Notes: generated by a model from the letters alone, not told the origin. 64,000 nt of DNA from [Zimmermannella] faecalis ATCC 13722 (GCF_000381765.1 NZ_KB907078.1:1-64000), one strand, 5' to 3'; shown: positions 37,887 to 46,388, numbered from the stretch's first letter. A program made the numbers and translations.

Positions 37887-38570
37887 CTAGGCGAGGCGGT
37901 AGCCGACACCGCGCACGGTCTGGATGCGCTCGGCGCCGAGCTTGCGCCGCAGGTAGCGCACGTACACGTCGACGACGTTCGAGCCCGGGTCGAAATCGAA
38001 CCCCCACACTCGCGAGAGCAGCTGCTCGCGGGTGAGCACCTGGCCCGGATGCTCGAGCAGCTCCTGCGCGAGCGAGAACTCGCGGGCCGATAACTCGACG
38101 GGGGCGCCGTCGACGGTCGCGCGGCGCGTGCGCAGGTCGAGCCGCACGCCGCCGTGCTCGAGCACGGTGACGTCGGCCGCCGACGCCTCACGGCCCGCGG
38201 GCGCCTCGCTCGCCGAGCGCAGGCGCAGCCGCACCCGCGCGAGCAGCTCCTCGAACCGGAACGGCTTCGGCATGTAGTCGTCGGCACCCGTCTCGAGTGA
38301 CTGCACCGTGTCGTCGACCGACGTGCGCGCCGTGAGCACGATCACGGGCGTGCGCACCCCCGAGCCGCGCAGCTGCTCGAGCACCTCGAACCCGTCGAGG
38401 TCGGGCAGCCCGATGTCGAGAATGATGAGGTCAAACTCGTCGCTCAGCCCGTGGTCGATGCCCTCGCGACCGGTCTCGACGCCGACCGCCGCGTATCCGG
38501 CCGCCTTGAGCCCCTTGGTGATGAAGGCGCGGATGCGCGCCTCGTCTTCGACGATGAGGATGCTGGTCAC
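37887..38570 (-). CDS. OmpR-family response regulator
   Basis: This 227-residue regulator has a receiver domain (acidic pair in VEDEARI, phosphoacceptor Asp in LIILDIGLPDLDG, VIVLTARTS, KPFRFEELLAR). The DNA-binding winged helix follows (LSAREFSLAQELL, VDVYVRYLRRKLG, VRGVGYRLA). It overlaps the kinase gene by four bases (ATGA). The target genes are unknown. The facing Asp/Trp-tailed gene and the adjoining spoIIM are the obvious candidates. Confidence 0.94.
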   Translation of the reverse strand: MTSILIVEDEARIRAFITKGLKAAGYAAVGVETGREGIDHGLSDEFDLIILDIGLPDLDGFEVLEQLRGSGVRTPVIVLTARTSVDDTVQSLETGADDYMPKPFRFEELLARVRLRLRSASEAPAGREASAADVTVLEHGGVRLDLRTRRATVDGAPVELSAREFSLAQELLEHPGQVLTREQLLSRVWGFDFDPGSNVVDVYVRYLRRKLGAERIQTVRGVGYRLA

Positions 38571-40018
38571 GGGGCGGTTCCTTCCGGCTCGGAATCGGTG
38601 GGGAGCACGAGGGTGAAGCGGCTGCCGACGCCGGGCTGCGACTCGAGCTCGACGGTGCCGCCGTGGCCGTGCGCGATCGACGAGACGATCGCGAGGCCGA
38701 TGCCGAGGCCGCCGCCGATGCGCGGCAGGTCGCTGCCGTCGCCCTCGCGCGCGAAGCGTTCGAACACGCGCTGCTGTTGCTCAGCCGAGATGCCGACGCC
38801 CGCGTCGTGCACCCCCACGCGCAGCACGCGGGTCGCGGGCTCGAGATAGGCGCCGAGGCGGATGCGCGAGCCCTGCTCGGAATACTGCACGGCGTTGCCG
38901 GCAAGCTGCAGCAGCGCCTGGGTGACGCGCTGCTCGTCGATCCGAACGACGGCCTCGGGCCGCGAGTCGAGCGACCAGTCGCGGTCGCCGAGCGGCCGCA
39001 CCTTCTGCAGCACCGAGTCGAGCAGCTCGCCGAGGTCGACGGGCGCGCGGCGCACGAAGTCGGGGCGGGCCGACTTCGCGAGCAGCAGCAAGTCTTCGAT
39101 GAGCCGGTTCATGCGGCCGAGTTCGTCAAGCACGAGGTCGCGCGTCTCGGCGACCTCGGCCGGGTCGTTCGCGTCGAGCAACTCGAGGTGCCCCTGCACG
39201 ATCGTGAGGGGCGTGCGCAGCTCGTGACTCACCTCGTCGAGCAGCTCCCGCTGCCCCGCGAACGCGGCCTCGAGCCGGTCGAGCATCGCGTTGATCGTGC
39301 CGACGAGCGCCGCGAGATCGTCGTTGCCGTCGGCGGGAATGCGACGGCTCAGGTCGGATGCGGTGATCTCGTGGGCGGTGCGCCGCACCTCGGCGAGTGG
39401 TTGCAGCACGCGGCCGAACGCCCGCCACGCGAACACCGCCGCGAGCGCGAGCACGAGGGCGCCGACGAGGAGGCTCACGAGGTGCTGGCGCAGGATCTCG
39501 GCGCGGCCCGACGAGAGGTCGTAGGCGGCGACGTACGCGTCGACGCCGTCGGCCGAATCGACCGCGGTCATCGTCACGGGCAGCACGAGCACCCGGTAGC
39601 GGCGCACCTCGGTCGCAAACGTGAGCTCGGTCGCGACCGACACCTCACCCGCCGCGGCCTCGACGCGCGCGACGAACTCGGGGTCGTCTTCGACCCGCAG
39701 TTCGACCGAGGTGGGCGCCGACCAGCCCGCCGCGCCGTCAACGATGCCGAGGAAGCCCTGCCGCGGCTCCGACACCGAGCGCTCGATCGCGAGCTTGACG
39801 AGCGCCTCCGCGGTCGCGAAGGGCTCCCCCGTCGCCGGGTCGACGCCGTCGGTTGCGAGCTGCACGACCTGCGCGTAGGCGCGGTCAAGGCCGCTGTCGA
39901 CCGACGTGTTGTAGTCGATCCAGTCGATGACGAAGTCGACGAGGGTCGTGATGAGCAGCGTGAGCGCCGTGATGCCGAGCAGCGACGCGAGCACGCGGTT
40001 GCGCAGCGACATCTGCAT
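38567..40018 (-). CDS. Two-component sensor histidine kinase
   Basis: The 483-residue membrane kinase has TM1 at about 10-32, an extracytoplasmic sensor (about 35-175) and TM2 at about 182-204. HAMP follows, then the His box LLDEVSHELRTPLTIVQGHL (His about 265), N box LLQLAGNAVQYS, G1 VHDAGVGIS and G2 GGGLGIGLAIVSSIAHGHGG. It resembles kinases that sense envelope stress or peptides. Its ATG overlaps the spoIIM stop by one base (TAATG), so the kinase is translated together with SpoIIM. Confidence 0.93.
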   Translation of the reverse strand: MQMSLRNRVLASLLGITALTLLITTLVDFVIDWIDYNTSVDSGLDRAYAQVVQLATDGVDPATGEPFATAEALVKLAIERSVSEPRQGFLGIVDGAAGWSAPTSVELRVEDDPEFVARVEAAAGEVSVATELTFATEVRRYRVLVLPVTMTAVDSADGVDAYVAAYDLSSGRAEILRQHLVSLLVGALVLALAAVFAWRAFGRVLQPLAEVRRTAHEITASDLSRRIPADGNDDLAALVGTINAMLDRLEAAFAGQRELLDEVSHELRTPLTIVQGHLELLDANDPAEVAETRDLVLDELGRMNRLIEDLLLLAKSARPDFVRRAPVDLGELLDSVLQKVRPLGDRDWSLDSRPEAVVRIDEQRVTQALLQLAGNAVQYSEQGSRIRLGAYLEPATRVLRVGVHDAGVGISAEQQQRVFERFAREGDGSDLPRIGGGLGIGLAIVSSIAHGHGGTVELESQPGVGSRFTLVLPTDSEPEGTAP

Positions 40019-41013
40019 TAGTCAGCAAACACGCGGGTATACCCCGCCTCGGCGGCGCGCAGGTCACCCGTGTGCCCGGCCCGGTACGCGCGTCGGCCGA
40101 GCACGAGGCTGTAGCCGAGATAGGCGGCGAGCGCGAGTGCGCCGATGCCGATCTTCACGGGCCACGGCCAGTCCTGGCGGGTGACGAAGCCCTCGATGAG
40201 CCCCGAGAGCAGCAGGAAGATGGTCGTTCCCACCGCGACAATTACCAGCGTGCGACCGGCGTGACCGAGCGCATCCACTCGCGTGCGGTTGCCGGGCACG
40301 ACGAGCGACCAGAACACGGCGAAGCCGGCACCGCCTGCAACGAAGATCATGGTCATCTCGAGCAGGCCGTGGGGCGCAATCCAGAGGAAGAAGGCGTCGA
40401 GGTGGCCGAACGACGCGAGCACCGCGGCCGACATGCCGAGCGAGATGCCGTTCTGAATGAGCACGAAGATCGGGTACAGCCCGGTGATGCCGAACGCGAT
40501 GCACTGCGCGGCGATCCACGCGTTGTTCGTGAACACCTGGGCCGCGAACGCCGTCTCAGAGAAGTCGGAGTAGTAGTTAATGAAGTCCTCTTCGGCGTAC
40601 TGCTCGAGGCCCGCCTGCGTGCCGTAGAACGAGAGCACCTCGGGGTTCGCCATGTGCCAGAAGTACGAGAGCAGGCCGGCGCCGATCGTGAGCACCGCCG
40701 CCGCGAGCGTCCACCACCGCACCTGGTACAGCGACGCCGGGAGCTGCTCGACGAAGAACTCGCGCAGCACGACGAGCACGTTGCGGCGCACCCGCGTGAA
40801 GCGTCGCCGCGACCGGGCGAGGTCGATCGAGAGTCGCACACTCTCGGCACTGTCGCCCGTCGCCGTGCGCAGGGCCGAGAGGTCGGTCGCGCCCGCCTGG
40901 TACCGGCCAATGAGTTCATCCGACTCGGCGCCGCTCAACCGCCGGCCGCGCGAGAGGTCGCTCAGGCGAGACCATTCTGCGCGCCGGGCTTCGGCGTAGG
41001 CGTCGATGTCCAT
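40018..41013 (-). CDS. Stage II sporulation protein M (SpoIIM/DUF95) family membrane protein
   Basis: This 331-residue protein starts at ATG 41013, giving the normal N-terminus MDIDAYAEARRAEWSRL; ATG 41031 would add six residues. A helical soluble region with GAESDELIGRYQ and ARSRRRF comes first. Five or six membrane helices follow with the family's NAWIAAQCIAFGITGLYPIF and WIAPHGLLEMTMIFVAGG. In non-sporulating actinobacteria such proteins accompany RDD and DUF58/MoxR genes and probably help build membrane or wall structures. Here it heads an operon with a two-component system. Confidence 0.88.
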   Translation of the reverse strand: MDIDAYAEARRAEWSRLSDLSRGRRLSGAESDELIGRYQAGATDLSALRTATGDSAESVRLSIDLARSRRRFTRVRRNVLVVLREFFVEQLPASLYQVRWWTLAAAVLTIGAGLLSYFWHMANPEVLSFYGTQAGLEQYAEEDFINYYSDFSETAFAAQVFTNNAWIAAQCIAFGITGLYPIFVLIQNGISLGMSAAVLASFGHLDAFFLWIAPHGLLEMTMIFVAGGAGFAVFWSLVVPGNRTRVDALGHAGRTLVIVAVGTTIFLLLSGLIEGFVTRQDWPWPVKIGIGALALAAYLGYSLVLGRRAYRAGHTGDLRAAEAGYTRVFAD

Positions 41014-41029
41014 ATGGTGAAATACTCTC

Positions 41030-41899
41030 ATGTCTGCCCCCGCGACTCCGAGGATTGCCTCCTATGCCGACGACGACATCGTCATCGGCGAGGGCGTCGC
41101 CCTCAGCATCCCCGCCGCCGGATGGGTGCTGCGAGCCGGCAGCGCCGCAATCGACGCCGCGATCGTGTTCATCGGGTACCTCGTGTCGCTGCTCGCGCTC
41201 GGGTGGGTGTTGACGTCGTTCGTGCTGAACAACAACATGCAGTTCGAGACCGCATGGGTGCCGGTGATTCAAATCACGTGGGCCGTGCTCTGGTTCTTGC
41301 TCGTGCCGCTCACGATCGAGACGCTCTCGAACGGGCGCTCGCTCGGCAAGCTCATCTTCGGCCTGCGCGTCGTGCGCGACGACGGCGGCGCGATCGGTTT
41401 CCGGCACAGCTTCGTGCGGGCCATCGCCGGGCTCGCCGAGATCTTCGGCACGATGGGCAGCATCGCCGCGCTCGTTGGGCTGTTTAACCCGCGGTCGAAG
41501 CGGGTCGGTGACCTGCTCGCCGGCACCTACGCGCAGTACGAGCGGGCGCCGAAGCCGAAGCCGCTCGGGCTCACGCTGCCCCCGCAACTGGCGGCTTGGG
41601 CGAACCTCGCCGACGTCGCCCGCCTGCCCGACCCGCTGGCCCGGCGCATCCGCGACTTCTTCACTCAGGCGCACGCGCTCTCGCCGAATGCTCGCGAGCA
41701 CCTCGCCGGCGATCTTGCGCGGCGCGCGCGGCCGTACGTGCATCCGATTCCCGACGTCGACGCGACGACCTTCCTGGTCGGCGTGACGGTCGTGCGTCGC
41801 GATCGCGAGTACGCCGGGATGCTCGGACGGCAGCGCCGCACCGCGCGCCTCGACGCGACGCTGCACGGGAACCCGCACGGGTTCCCGACGCGCGGGTAG
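41030..41899 (+). CDS. RDD-family membrane protein
   Basis: This is a 289-residue protein with an RDD domain (about 25-155). The diagnostic RAGSAAIDAAIVFIGY opens the first helix, and GRSLGKLIFGLRVVRDDGG and AIVGLFNPRSKRVGDLLAGTYA-like segments follow. The C-terminal half is a soluble helical extension. The role is unknown; RDD proteins sometimes act in ion transport. Only 16 bases separate its ATG from the divergent spoIIM ATG, so one or both transcripts must be leaderless or overlap. Confidence 0.88.
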   Translation: MSAPATPRIASYADDDIVIGEGVALSIPAAGWVLRAGSAAIDAAIVFIGYLVSLLALGWVLTSFVLNNNMQFETAWVPVIQITWAVLWFLLVPLTIETLSNGRSLGKLIFGLRVVRDDGGAIGFRHSFVRAIAGLAEIFGTMGSIAALVGLFNPRSKRVGDLLAGTYAQYERAPKPKPLGLTLPPQLAAWANLADVARLPDPLARRIRDFFTQAHALSPNAREHLAGDLARRARPYVHPIPDVDATTFLVGVTVVRRDREYAGMLGRQRRTARLDATLHGNPHGFPTRG

Positions 41900-41930
41900 G
41901 GCTGGGGCGGTCGCCGCGGTCGCGCGGTGC

Positions 41931-42061
41931 GCGAGCGGGTGTATCGCACGGTAGCCGGGTACATCGTGTGCGATACCGCCGGTGCCGAATCATGCACCCA
42001 CTCGGCGAGCAGGTGCATCGCACGGTTGGCGGGTGCATCGTGCGCGATACCGCAGGTGCCG
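41931..42061. repeat. Palindromic intergenic repeat, family A, copies 2 and 3 in tandem
   Basis: Two units start at 41931 and 42005 (74 bases apart) and agree at 50 of 57 positions. Each contains a small hairpin: ATCG-TGTG-CGAT (41963-41974) and ATCG-TGCG-CGAT (42037-42048). Unit 1 has inverted ends GAGCGGGTGTAT and ATGCACCCACTC. A third copy lies at 11373. The whole 264-base gap (41900-42163) contains no gene. The rest of it holds short GGATGCRGCGGCTCA-type repeats near 42063-42105, and the region may end transcription of both convergent genes. Confidence 0.65.
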
Positions 42062-42163
42062 CAGGATGCGGCGGCTCAGGTGGAGAGGATGCAGCGGCTC
42101 ACGCGGGGAGGCGGCTGCAGCTCAGGTGAACTGGATGCAGTGGCACGGCCAGGATGCGGCTGC

Positions 42164-43405
42164 TCAGTTGAGGGGTGCGCGCGGGCCGCGCTGCAGGTAC
42201 GACAGCAGCAGCGCGAGCAAGAAGCAGAGCACGTAGGTTCCGGCGGCGGCCGCCCAGCTCGCCTGGAACGTGCCCGTGAGGTCGATGAGCTGCCCGACGA
42301 GCGCTGGCCCGAGCGCGAAGCCGAGGTACATGCCGGCCGAGACGAGCCCCGACGCGATGCCGATGCGTGCCGCCGGCGCCGCCATGATGATGCCCGAGTT
42401 GATCACGACGTTCGCGGCGAGCGGCAGCGCCGCGTGCATCGCGATCCCAAGCCAGAGCAGGCACACCTGCCCCGTCACCGACGCGAGCGAGAGCGCCACG
42501 AGCCCGACGACCCCGCCGAGGCTCATGATCGAGATGAGCGGCGCTGGCCTCCCCCAGCCACCGTTCACACGCCCCCAGCCGACCCGGCTCGCGATGCCGA
42601 TGACGCCGATCACGCCAATGACGAGGCCACCGATCTCGACCGGGAACCCGAACTCGCGCACCGAGAACAGCGACACGTACGCGTTCACGCCCTGCGTGCC
42701 GACGGCGTTCAGGAACGAGATCGCGGTGAAGATCCACACGGCGCCCGGCAGCTTGTCGCCGCGCCCCGGCAGTTGCACGGCGCCCGTGCGGGGGCCAGCG
42801 CCGCGGCCCGACCGCCGGCGCAGCACCGCGAACGCAACGCCGAAGCAGGCGGCGCAGACGGCGGCGCCGACGGTGCCGGCGAGGGTCCAGCCGCCGACGC
42901 TCGCAATGAGCGGGAACGTCAGGCCCGCAACGAGCATGCCCATCTGCACGCCCGACTGTTTCCAGCCCATCCAGGCCGAGCGCTGCGCCTTCGGTACTCG
43001 GGTCGCGATCAGCCGGTTCGTGACCGGGTTCGACAGCGCCTGCGCGGGGCCGACGAGCAGCGCCGCAACCAGGAACCCCGCAAACGTGTGCCAAAAAATC
43101 GTGAGCACGAACGCGGCGAGTGTGCCGAGCATGATTAGCGCCATCTGCATGACCGTCGAGAGCCGGTCGGCGAGCACGCCGAGCACGGTCGCGGTGAGCC
43201 CGGCCGAGAGGAAGATCGTCGAGAGAATCAACCCGAACTGGCCGTCGGTAATGCCGAAGCTCTCGATGAGCGGCGCGCTGAGCGACGTCACGCCGAAGTT
43301 GAACATGACACCAACGGCCATCGCGGCCATGAGCACGAACAGCAGGATGCGCGGGGCACGCTGCGGTGCGTCATGCGTCGTGCGCTCGGTCGGCATCGTG
43401 GGCAT
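42164..43405 (-). CDS. Major facilitator superfamily transporter
   Basis: The 413-residue protein starts at ATG 43405 (MPTMPTERTT); the open frame extends further without a ribosome site. There are twelve predicted helices. The MFS loop signature is present in a diverged form (VLGVLADRLSTVMQ after helix 2). It lies alone, on the minus strand, downstream of the gabD terminator. The substrate is unknown. The separate terminator argues against co-transcription with gabD, though an aromatic or organic acid would fit the neighbourhood. Confidence 0.85.
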   Translation of the reverse strand: MPTMPTERTTHDAPQRAPRILLFVLMAAMAVGVMFNFGVTSLSAPLIESFGITDGQFGLILSTIFLSAGLTATVLGVLADRLSTVMQMALIMLGTLAAFVLTIFWHTFAGFLVAALLVGPAQALSNPVTNRLIATRVPKAQRSAWMGWKQSGVQMGMLVAGLTFPLIASVGGWTLAGTVGAAVCAACFGVAFAVLRRRSGRGAGPRTGAVQLPGRGDKLPGAVWIFTAISFLNAVGTQGVNAYVSLFSVREFGFPVEIGGLVIGVIGVIGIASRVGWGRVNGGWGRPAPLISIMSLGGVVGLVALSLASVTGQVCLLWLGIAMHAALPLAANVVINSGIIMAAPAARIGIASGLVSAGMYLGFALGPALVGQLIDLTGTFQASWAAAAGTYVLCFLLALLLSYLQRGPRAPLN

Positions 43406-43437
43406 CACTCTCTCGGTCAAACTGGGCGGGAACGCGA

Positions 43438-43472
43438 CGCGCCGCCCCACGCAAGGTGCGAGGGGCGGCGCG
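43438..43472 (-). terminator. Terminator after gabD
   Basis: An 11-bp perfect stem CGCGCCGCCCC / GGGGCGGCGCG with a 13-base loop begins about 20 bases beyond the gabD stop. Confidence 0.82.
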
Positions 43473-43492
43473 GGCGACCCGGTGGTCGGCGC

Positions 43493-44971
43493 TTACGCGG
43501 CGGCGTAGGGGTCGGGAATCGCGGTGTACTTCGTGTAGAGGTACTCCTCGATGCCCTCGAACGAGCCTTCCTTGCCGACGCCCGACTGCTTCACGCCGCC
43601 GAACGGGGCCGCGGCGTTCGAGAGCACGCCGACGTTGAGGCCCATCATGCCCGACTCGATGCGGTCCATCATGCGCTGGCCGCGGGCGAAGCTCTCGGTG
43701 AAGACGTACGACATGAGGCCGTACTCCGAGCCGTTCGCGAGGGCGACGGCCTCGTCTTCGGTCTCGAAGGTGATGATCGGGAGCACCGGCCCGAAGATCT
43801 CCTCGTGGAAGATCTTCGCGCCCTGGGTGATCTTGCTCAGCACGGTGGCCTCGAAGAAGTAGCCGTCGCCGTCAACGGGCTTGCCGCCCGAGATGACCTC
43901 GGCGCCGTTCGCGACCGCGTCGTCGACGAGTTCCTTGACCTTGTCGACGGCCTTCGACTCGACGAGCGGGCCGATGACGACGCCGTCTTCGGTGCCGGGG
44001 CCCATCTTGAAGTCGTTCACCTTCGCGGCGACGCGCTTCGAGAACTCGTCGGCGATCGACGCCTGCACGATGATGCGGTTCGCGGCGGTGCACGCCTGGC
44101 CGATGTTGCGGAACTTCGCGGCGATGACGCCGTCAACGGCCTTGTCGAGGTCGGCGTCTTCGAAGACGACGAACGGCGCGTTGCCGCCGAGTTCCATCGA
44201 CGTGCGGAGCACCTTGTCGGCGGCCTTCTTCATGAGGTTAACGCCGACCGGGGTCGAGCCCGTGAACGAGATCTTGCGCAGGCGGTCGTCTTCCATGATC
44301 GCGTCGGTGACGCCGCCGGTGTTGCGGGTCGTGATGACGTTGACGACACCCTTCGGCACGCCGACCTCTTCGAGCACCTTCGCGAAGTAGAGGGTGGTGA
44401 GGGGCGTGAGCGAGGCGGGCTTCACGATGACGGTGTTGCCGGCCGCGAGCGCGGGCGCGATCTTGCGGGTCGCCATCGCGAGCGGGAAGTTCCAGGGGGT
44501 AATGAGGAAGCAGGGGCCGACCGGGTGGTGGCTCACGAACATGCGCTGCGTGCCCTCGGGGTTCGACGAGTAGCGGCCGACGATGCGCGGCGCCTGCTCG
44601 GCGAACCAGCGGAGGAACTCGCCGCCGTAGTTCACTTCGCCCTGCGCCTCGGCGAGGGGCTTGCCCATCTCGAGCGTCATGAGCAGCGCGAACTCGTCGC
44701 GGCGGGCGATGACCTCGTCGAACGCCTTGCGCAGCAGCTCGCCGCGGGTGCGGGCGGGGGTGCGCGCCCACTCGTCCTTGACCGCGACGGCGGCGTCGAG
44801 CGCGGCAACGCCCTGCTCGACCGAGGCGTTCGCGACGCGAAGGAGCTCTTCGCCGGTCGCCGGGTTGTTCACCACGAAGGGCTCGCCGCCCTCGCCGTCG
44901 ACCCACTCGCCGCCAATGAGCAGCTGGGTCGGGATCTTCGCGAGAAGCTCGGACTCGGTGGGGTAGGTCAT
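43493..44971 (-). CDS. gabD: NAD(P)-dependent succinate-semialdehyde dehydrogenase
   Basis: This 492-residue aldehyde dehydrogenase has PWNFPLAMATRKIAPALAAG, the catalytic Glu in MELGGNAPFVVF (about 260) and the catalytic Cys in NIGQACTAANR (about 294). The sequence as a whole is closest to GabD, which oxidises succinic semialdehyde from GABA or related C4 compounds to succinate. It is monocistronic, with its own terminator. A divergent IclR-type gene lies 200 bases away, with an inverted repeat between them, which suggests local control. Specificity for succinic semialdehyde is inferred from overall similarity. Confidence 0.88.
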   Translation of the reverse strand: MTYPTESELLAKIPTQLLIGGEWVDGEGGEPFVVNNPATGEELLRVANASVEQGVAALDAAVAVKDEWARTPARTRGELLRKAFDEVIARRDEFALLMTLEMGKPLAEAQGEVNYGGEFLRWFAEQAPRIVGRYSSNPEGTQRMFVSHHPVGPCFLITPWNFPLAMATRKIAPALAAGNTVIVKPASLTPLTTLYFAKVLEEVGVPKGVVNVITTRNTGGVTDAIMEDDRLRKISFTGSTPVGVNLMKKAADKVLRTSMELGGNAPFVVFEDADLDKAVDGVIAAKFRNIGQACTAANRIIVQASIADEFSKRVAAKVNDFKMGPGTEDGVVIGPLVESKAVDKVKELVDDAVANGAEVISGGKPVDGDGYFFEATVLSKITQGAKIFHEEIFGPVLPIITFETEDEAVALANGSEYGLMSYVFTESFARGQRMMDRIESGMMGLNVGVLSNAAAPFGGVKQSGVGKEGSFEGIEEYLYTKYTAIPDPYAAA

Positions 44972-45100
44972 CTATGACTCCAATTCGTTGCGCTGGTGCC
45001 AGGAGGCGGTGGACGCGTGGCGTCGGCGGCGTCGAAGACGCGGCTGCGCGGCTGCGCGTGATATCGACGCTACACCGCGAGTGCAACCAGATTCGTCGTC

Positions 45101-45122
45101 GAGTTGCACGCATCTGCAACTC
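45101..45122. promoter_or_regulatory. Candidate IclR operator
   Basis: GAGTTGCA-CGCATC-TGCAACTC is a perfect 8-bp inverted repeat with 6 bases between. It lies midway in the gabD-iclR divergent region, 50 bases before the regulator ATG. A further half site GTGCAAC is at about 45081. Confidence 0.65.
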
Positions 45123-45171
45123 ATCATTGTGCGAAGTCACAGTGTTGCGCGTCGCGTGCCAGACTAGCCGT

Positions 45172-45948
45172 ATGCCGACCGCATCCGCCGCCTCGAACGC
45201 CACAACTGGCGCCACCACCGGCTCGGCCGCACCTCGGCAGGCCGCGTCGTCGCACTCGCAGACGCTCTCGCGCGGCATTCGCGCGCTCGAGGTGCTCGCC
45301 GAGGCCGGGCATCCAATCTCGATCGCCGAGCTCGCCGCGGCGCTCGACGTGCACCGCTCGGTCGCGTACCGGCTGCTGCGCACGCTCGAAGACCACGGCC
45401 TCGTGCGGCGCGACTCGCAGGGGCTGATTCGGCTCGGGGCACGGATGGCGCAGCTCGCGCGGGGCGTGCAGCGCGACATGCAGACGGTCGCGATGCCCGA
45501 ACTCACCGACCTCGCGAACCGCTTCGCCGTGACCGCGTTCGTCGGGCTGCTCGACGACGATGACATCGTGACGCTCATGAGCGTCGAGCCGCGCGTCGCC
45601 TCGACCTCGGTCGCGCAACGCCCGGGCACGCGCCACTCGCTGCTCACGGGCGCCCCGGGCCTCGCGGTACGGATGCAGATGCCGGGTTCCGAACTCGCCG
45701 AGCTTCGGGCGCGGGGGCTCGATCCCGACGACGAGGCGATTCGCGCGGCCATCGCGAAGGGCTACGCCGCCTCGACCGACGAGGTGATTCCGGGGCTCTC
45801 GGCGCTCGCCGTGCCGCTCCCCCTCGTCGACGAACAGCTCGCCTCGCTCGCCGTCGTCTATCTCAGCCCGAAGGACGAGCCCGACGTCGCCGCGCTCGTC
45901 GAGAGCCTGCGCGCATCCGCCCACGCGATCTCGAGCGCGCTCAGCTAG
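45172..45948 (+). CDS. IclR-family transcriptional regulator
   Basis: The 258-residue protein starts at ATG 45172; the upstream open frame crosses the operator region and is not coding. After a Thr/Ala-rich leader it has the IclR helix-turn-helix (about 35-90; SRGIRALEVLAEAGHPIS and DVHRSVAYRLLRTLEDHGL). The effector domain follows, with GLLDDDDIVTLMSVEPR and GAPGLAVRMQMPG. It is divergent from gabD and probably controls it. No Shine-Dalgarno is evident, so the mRNA may be leaderless. Confidence 0.9.
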   Translation: MPTASAASNATTGATTGSAAPRQAASSHSQTLSRGIRALEVLAEAGHPISIAELAAALDVHRSVAYRLLRTLEDHGLVRRDSQGLIRLGARMAQLARGVQRDMQTVAMPELTDLANRFAVTAFVGLLDDDDIVTLMSVEPRVASTSVAQRPGTRHSLLTGAPGLAVRMQMPGSELAELRARGLDPDDEAIRAAIAKGYAASTDEVIPGLSALAVPLPLVDEQLASLAVVYLSPKDEPDVAALVESLRASAHAISSALS

Positions 45949-46388
45949 ACGACTCCCGCGGAAACACGGGCGACTCGGCGGGAAAAGCGTCGTTGCCCCG
46001 GGGGAACACGGCATCCCCGAGGCAACGGACTTGCTCGCACCCCGACGTCGCGGCACGAAACCTGCGGATCGTCGAGCCAACTTCGAGGCGTTGCGGGTAA
46101 CGATTGTGACTCGACGTGATCCTCTGCATAGTTTGCACCATGACTCGCGCTAGCACAAAGCGGTCTGAAGAAGTCGACATTTGCCGGGATGTCACGCCGG
46201 AGCCGAGTCGTCGATCAGCCGTTCGGCTGACACTGCCGCGGCGACTCCATGCCAGGGAATGATGTCGAGCGACGAAGCGCGTCACTAGGCTGTTGACAGC
46301 CGATCGGCGACTCCGTGCAACGCAGCAACACGTGACCTGAACGCCCGATCGATCCAACGTCCACAGCCCAGCAGAGATAGAGGAAATC
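45949..46388 (+). other. 440-base gap: terminator, promoter, long leader
   Basis: This stretch holds the iclR terminator (45991-46027). A promoter-like pair TTGTGA (46104-46109) and CATAGT (46127-46132) is spaced by 17 bases. About 250 further bases then precede the lipoprotein ATG. A 40-codon frame starting at 46140 exactly seven bases after the -10 has weak third-position GC (about 60 percent) and is probably not translated. A GATAGAGGAAATC site (AGAGG) precedes the lipoprotein gene. The region is less GC-rich than its neighbours. Confidence 0.6.
45991..46027 (+). terminator. Terminator after the IclR-type gene
   Basis: CGTTGCC pairs with GGCAACG and the inner CGGGG with CCCCG (one base bulged on each side), 42 bases after the stop codon. 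Confidence 0.75.

Noticed and set aside
46140-46262. 40-codon plus-strand frame with a leaderless-type promoter
   Set aside because: Third-position GC is about 60 percent against over 85 percent in neighbouring genes, and there is no family resemblance. It is kept only as a leader or small-RNA possibility.
46293-46298. TTGACA before the septum-formation lipoprotein
   Set aside because: No acceptable -10 hexamer stands 16-18 bases downstream.
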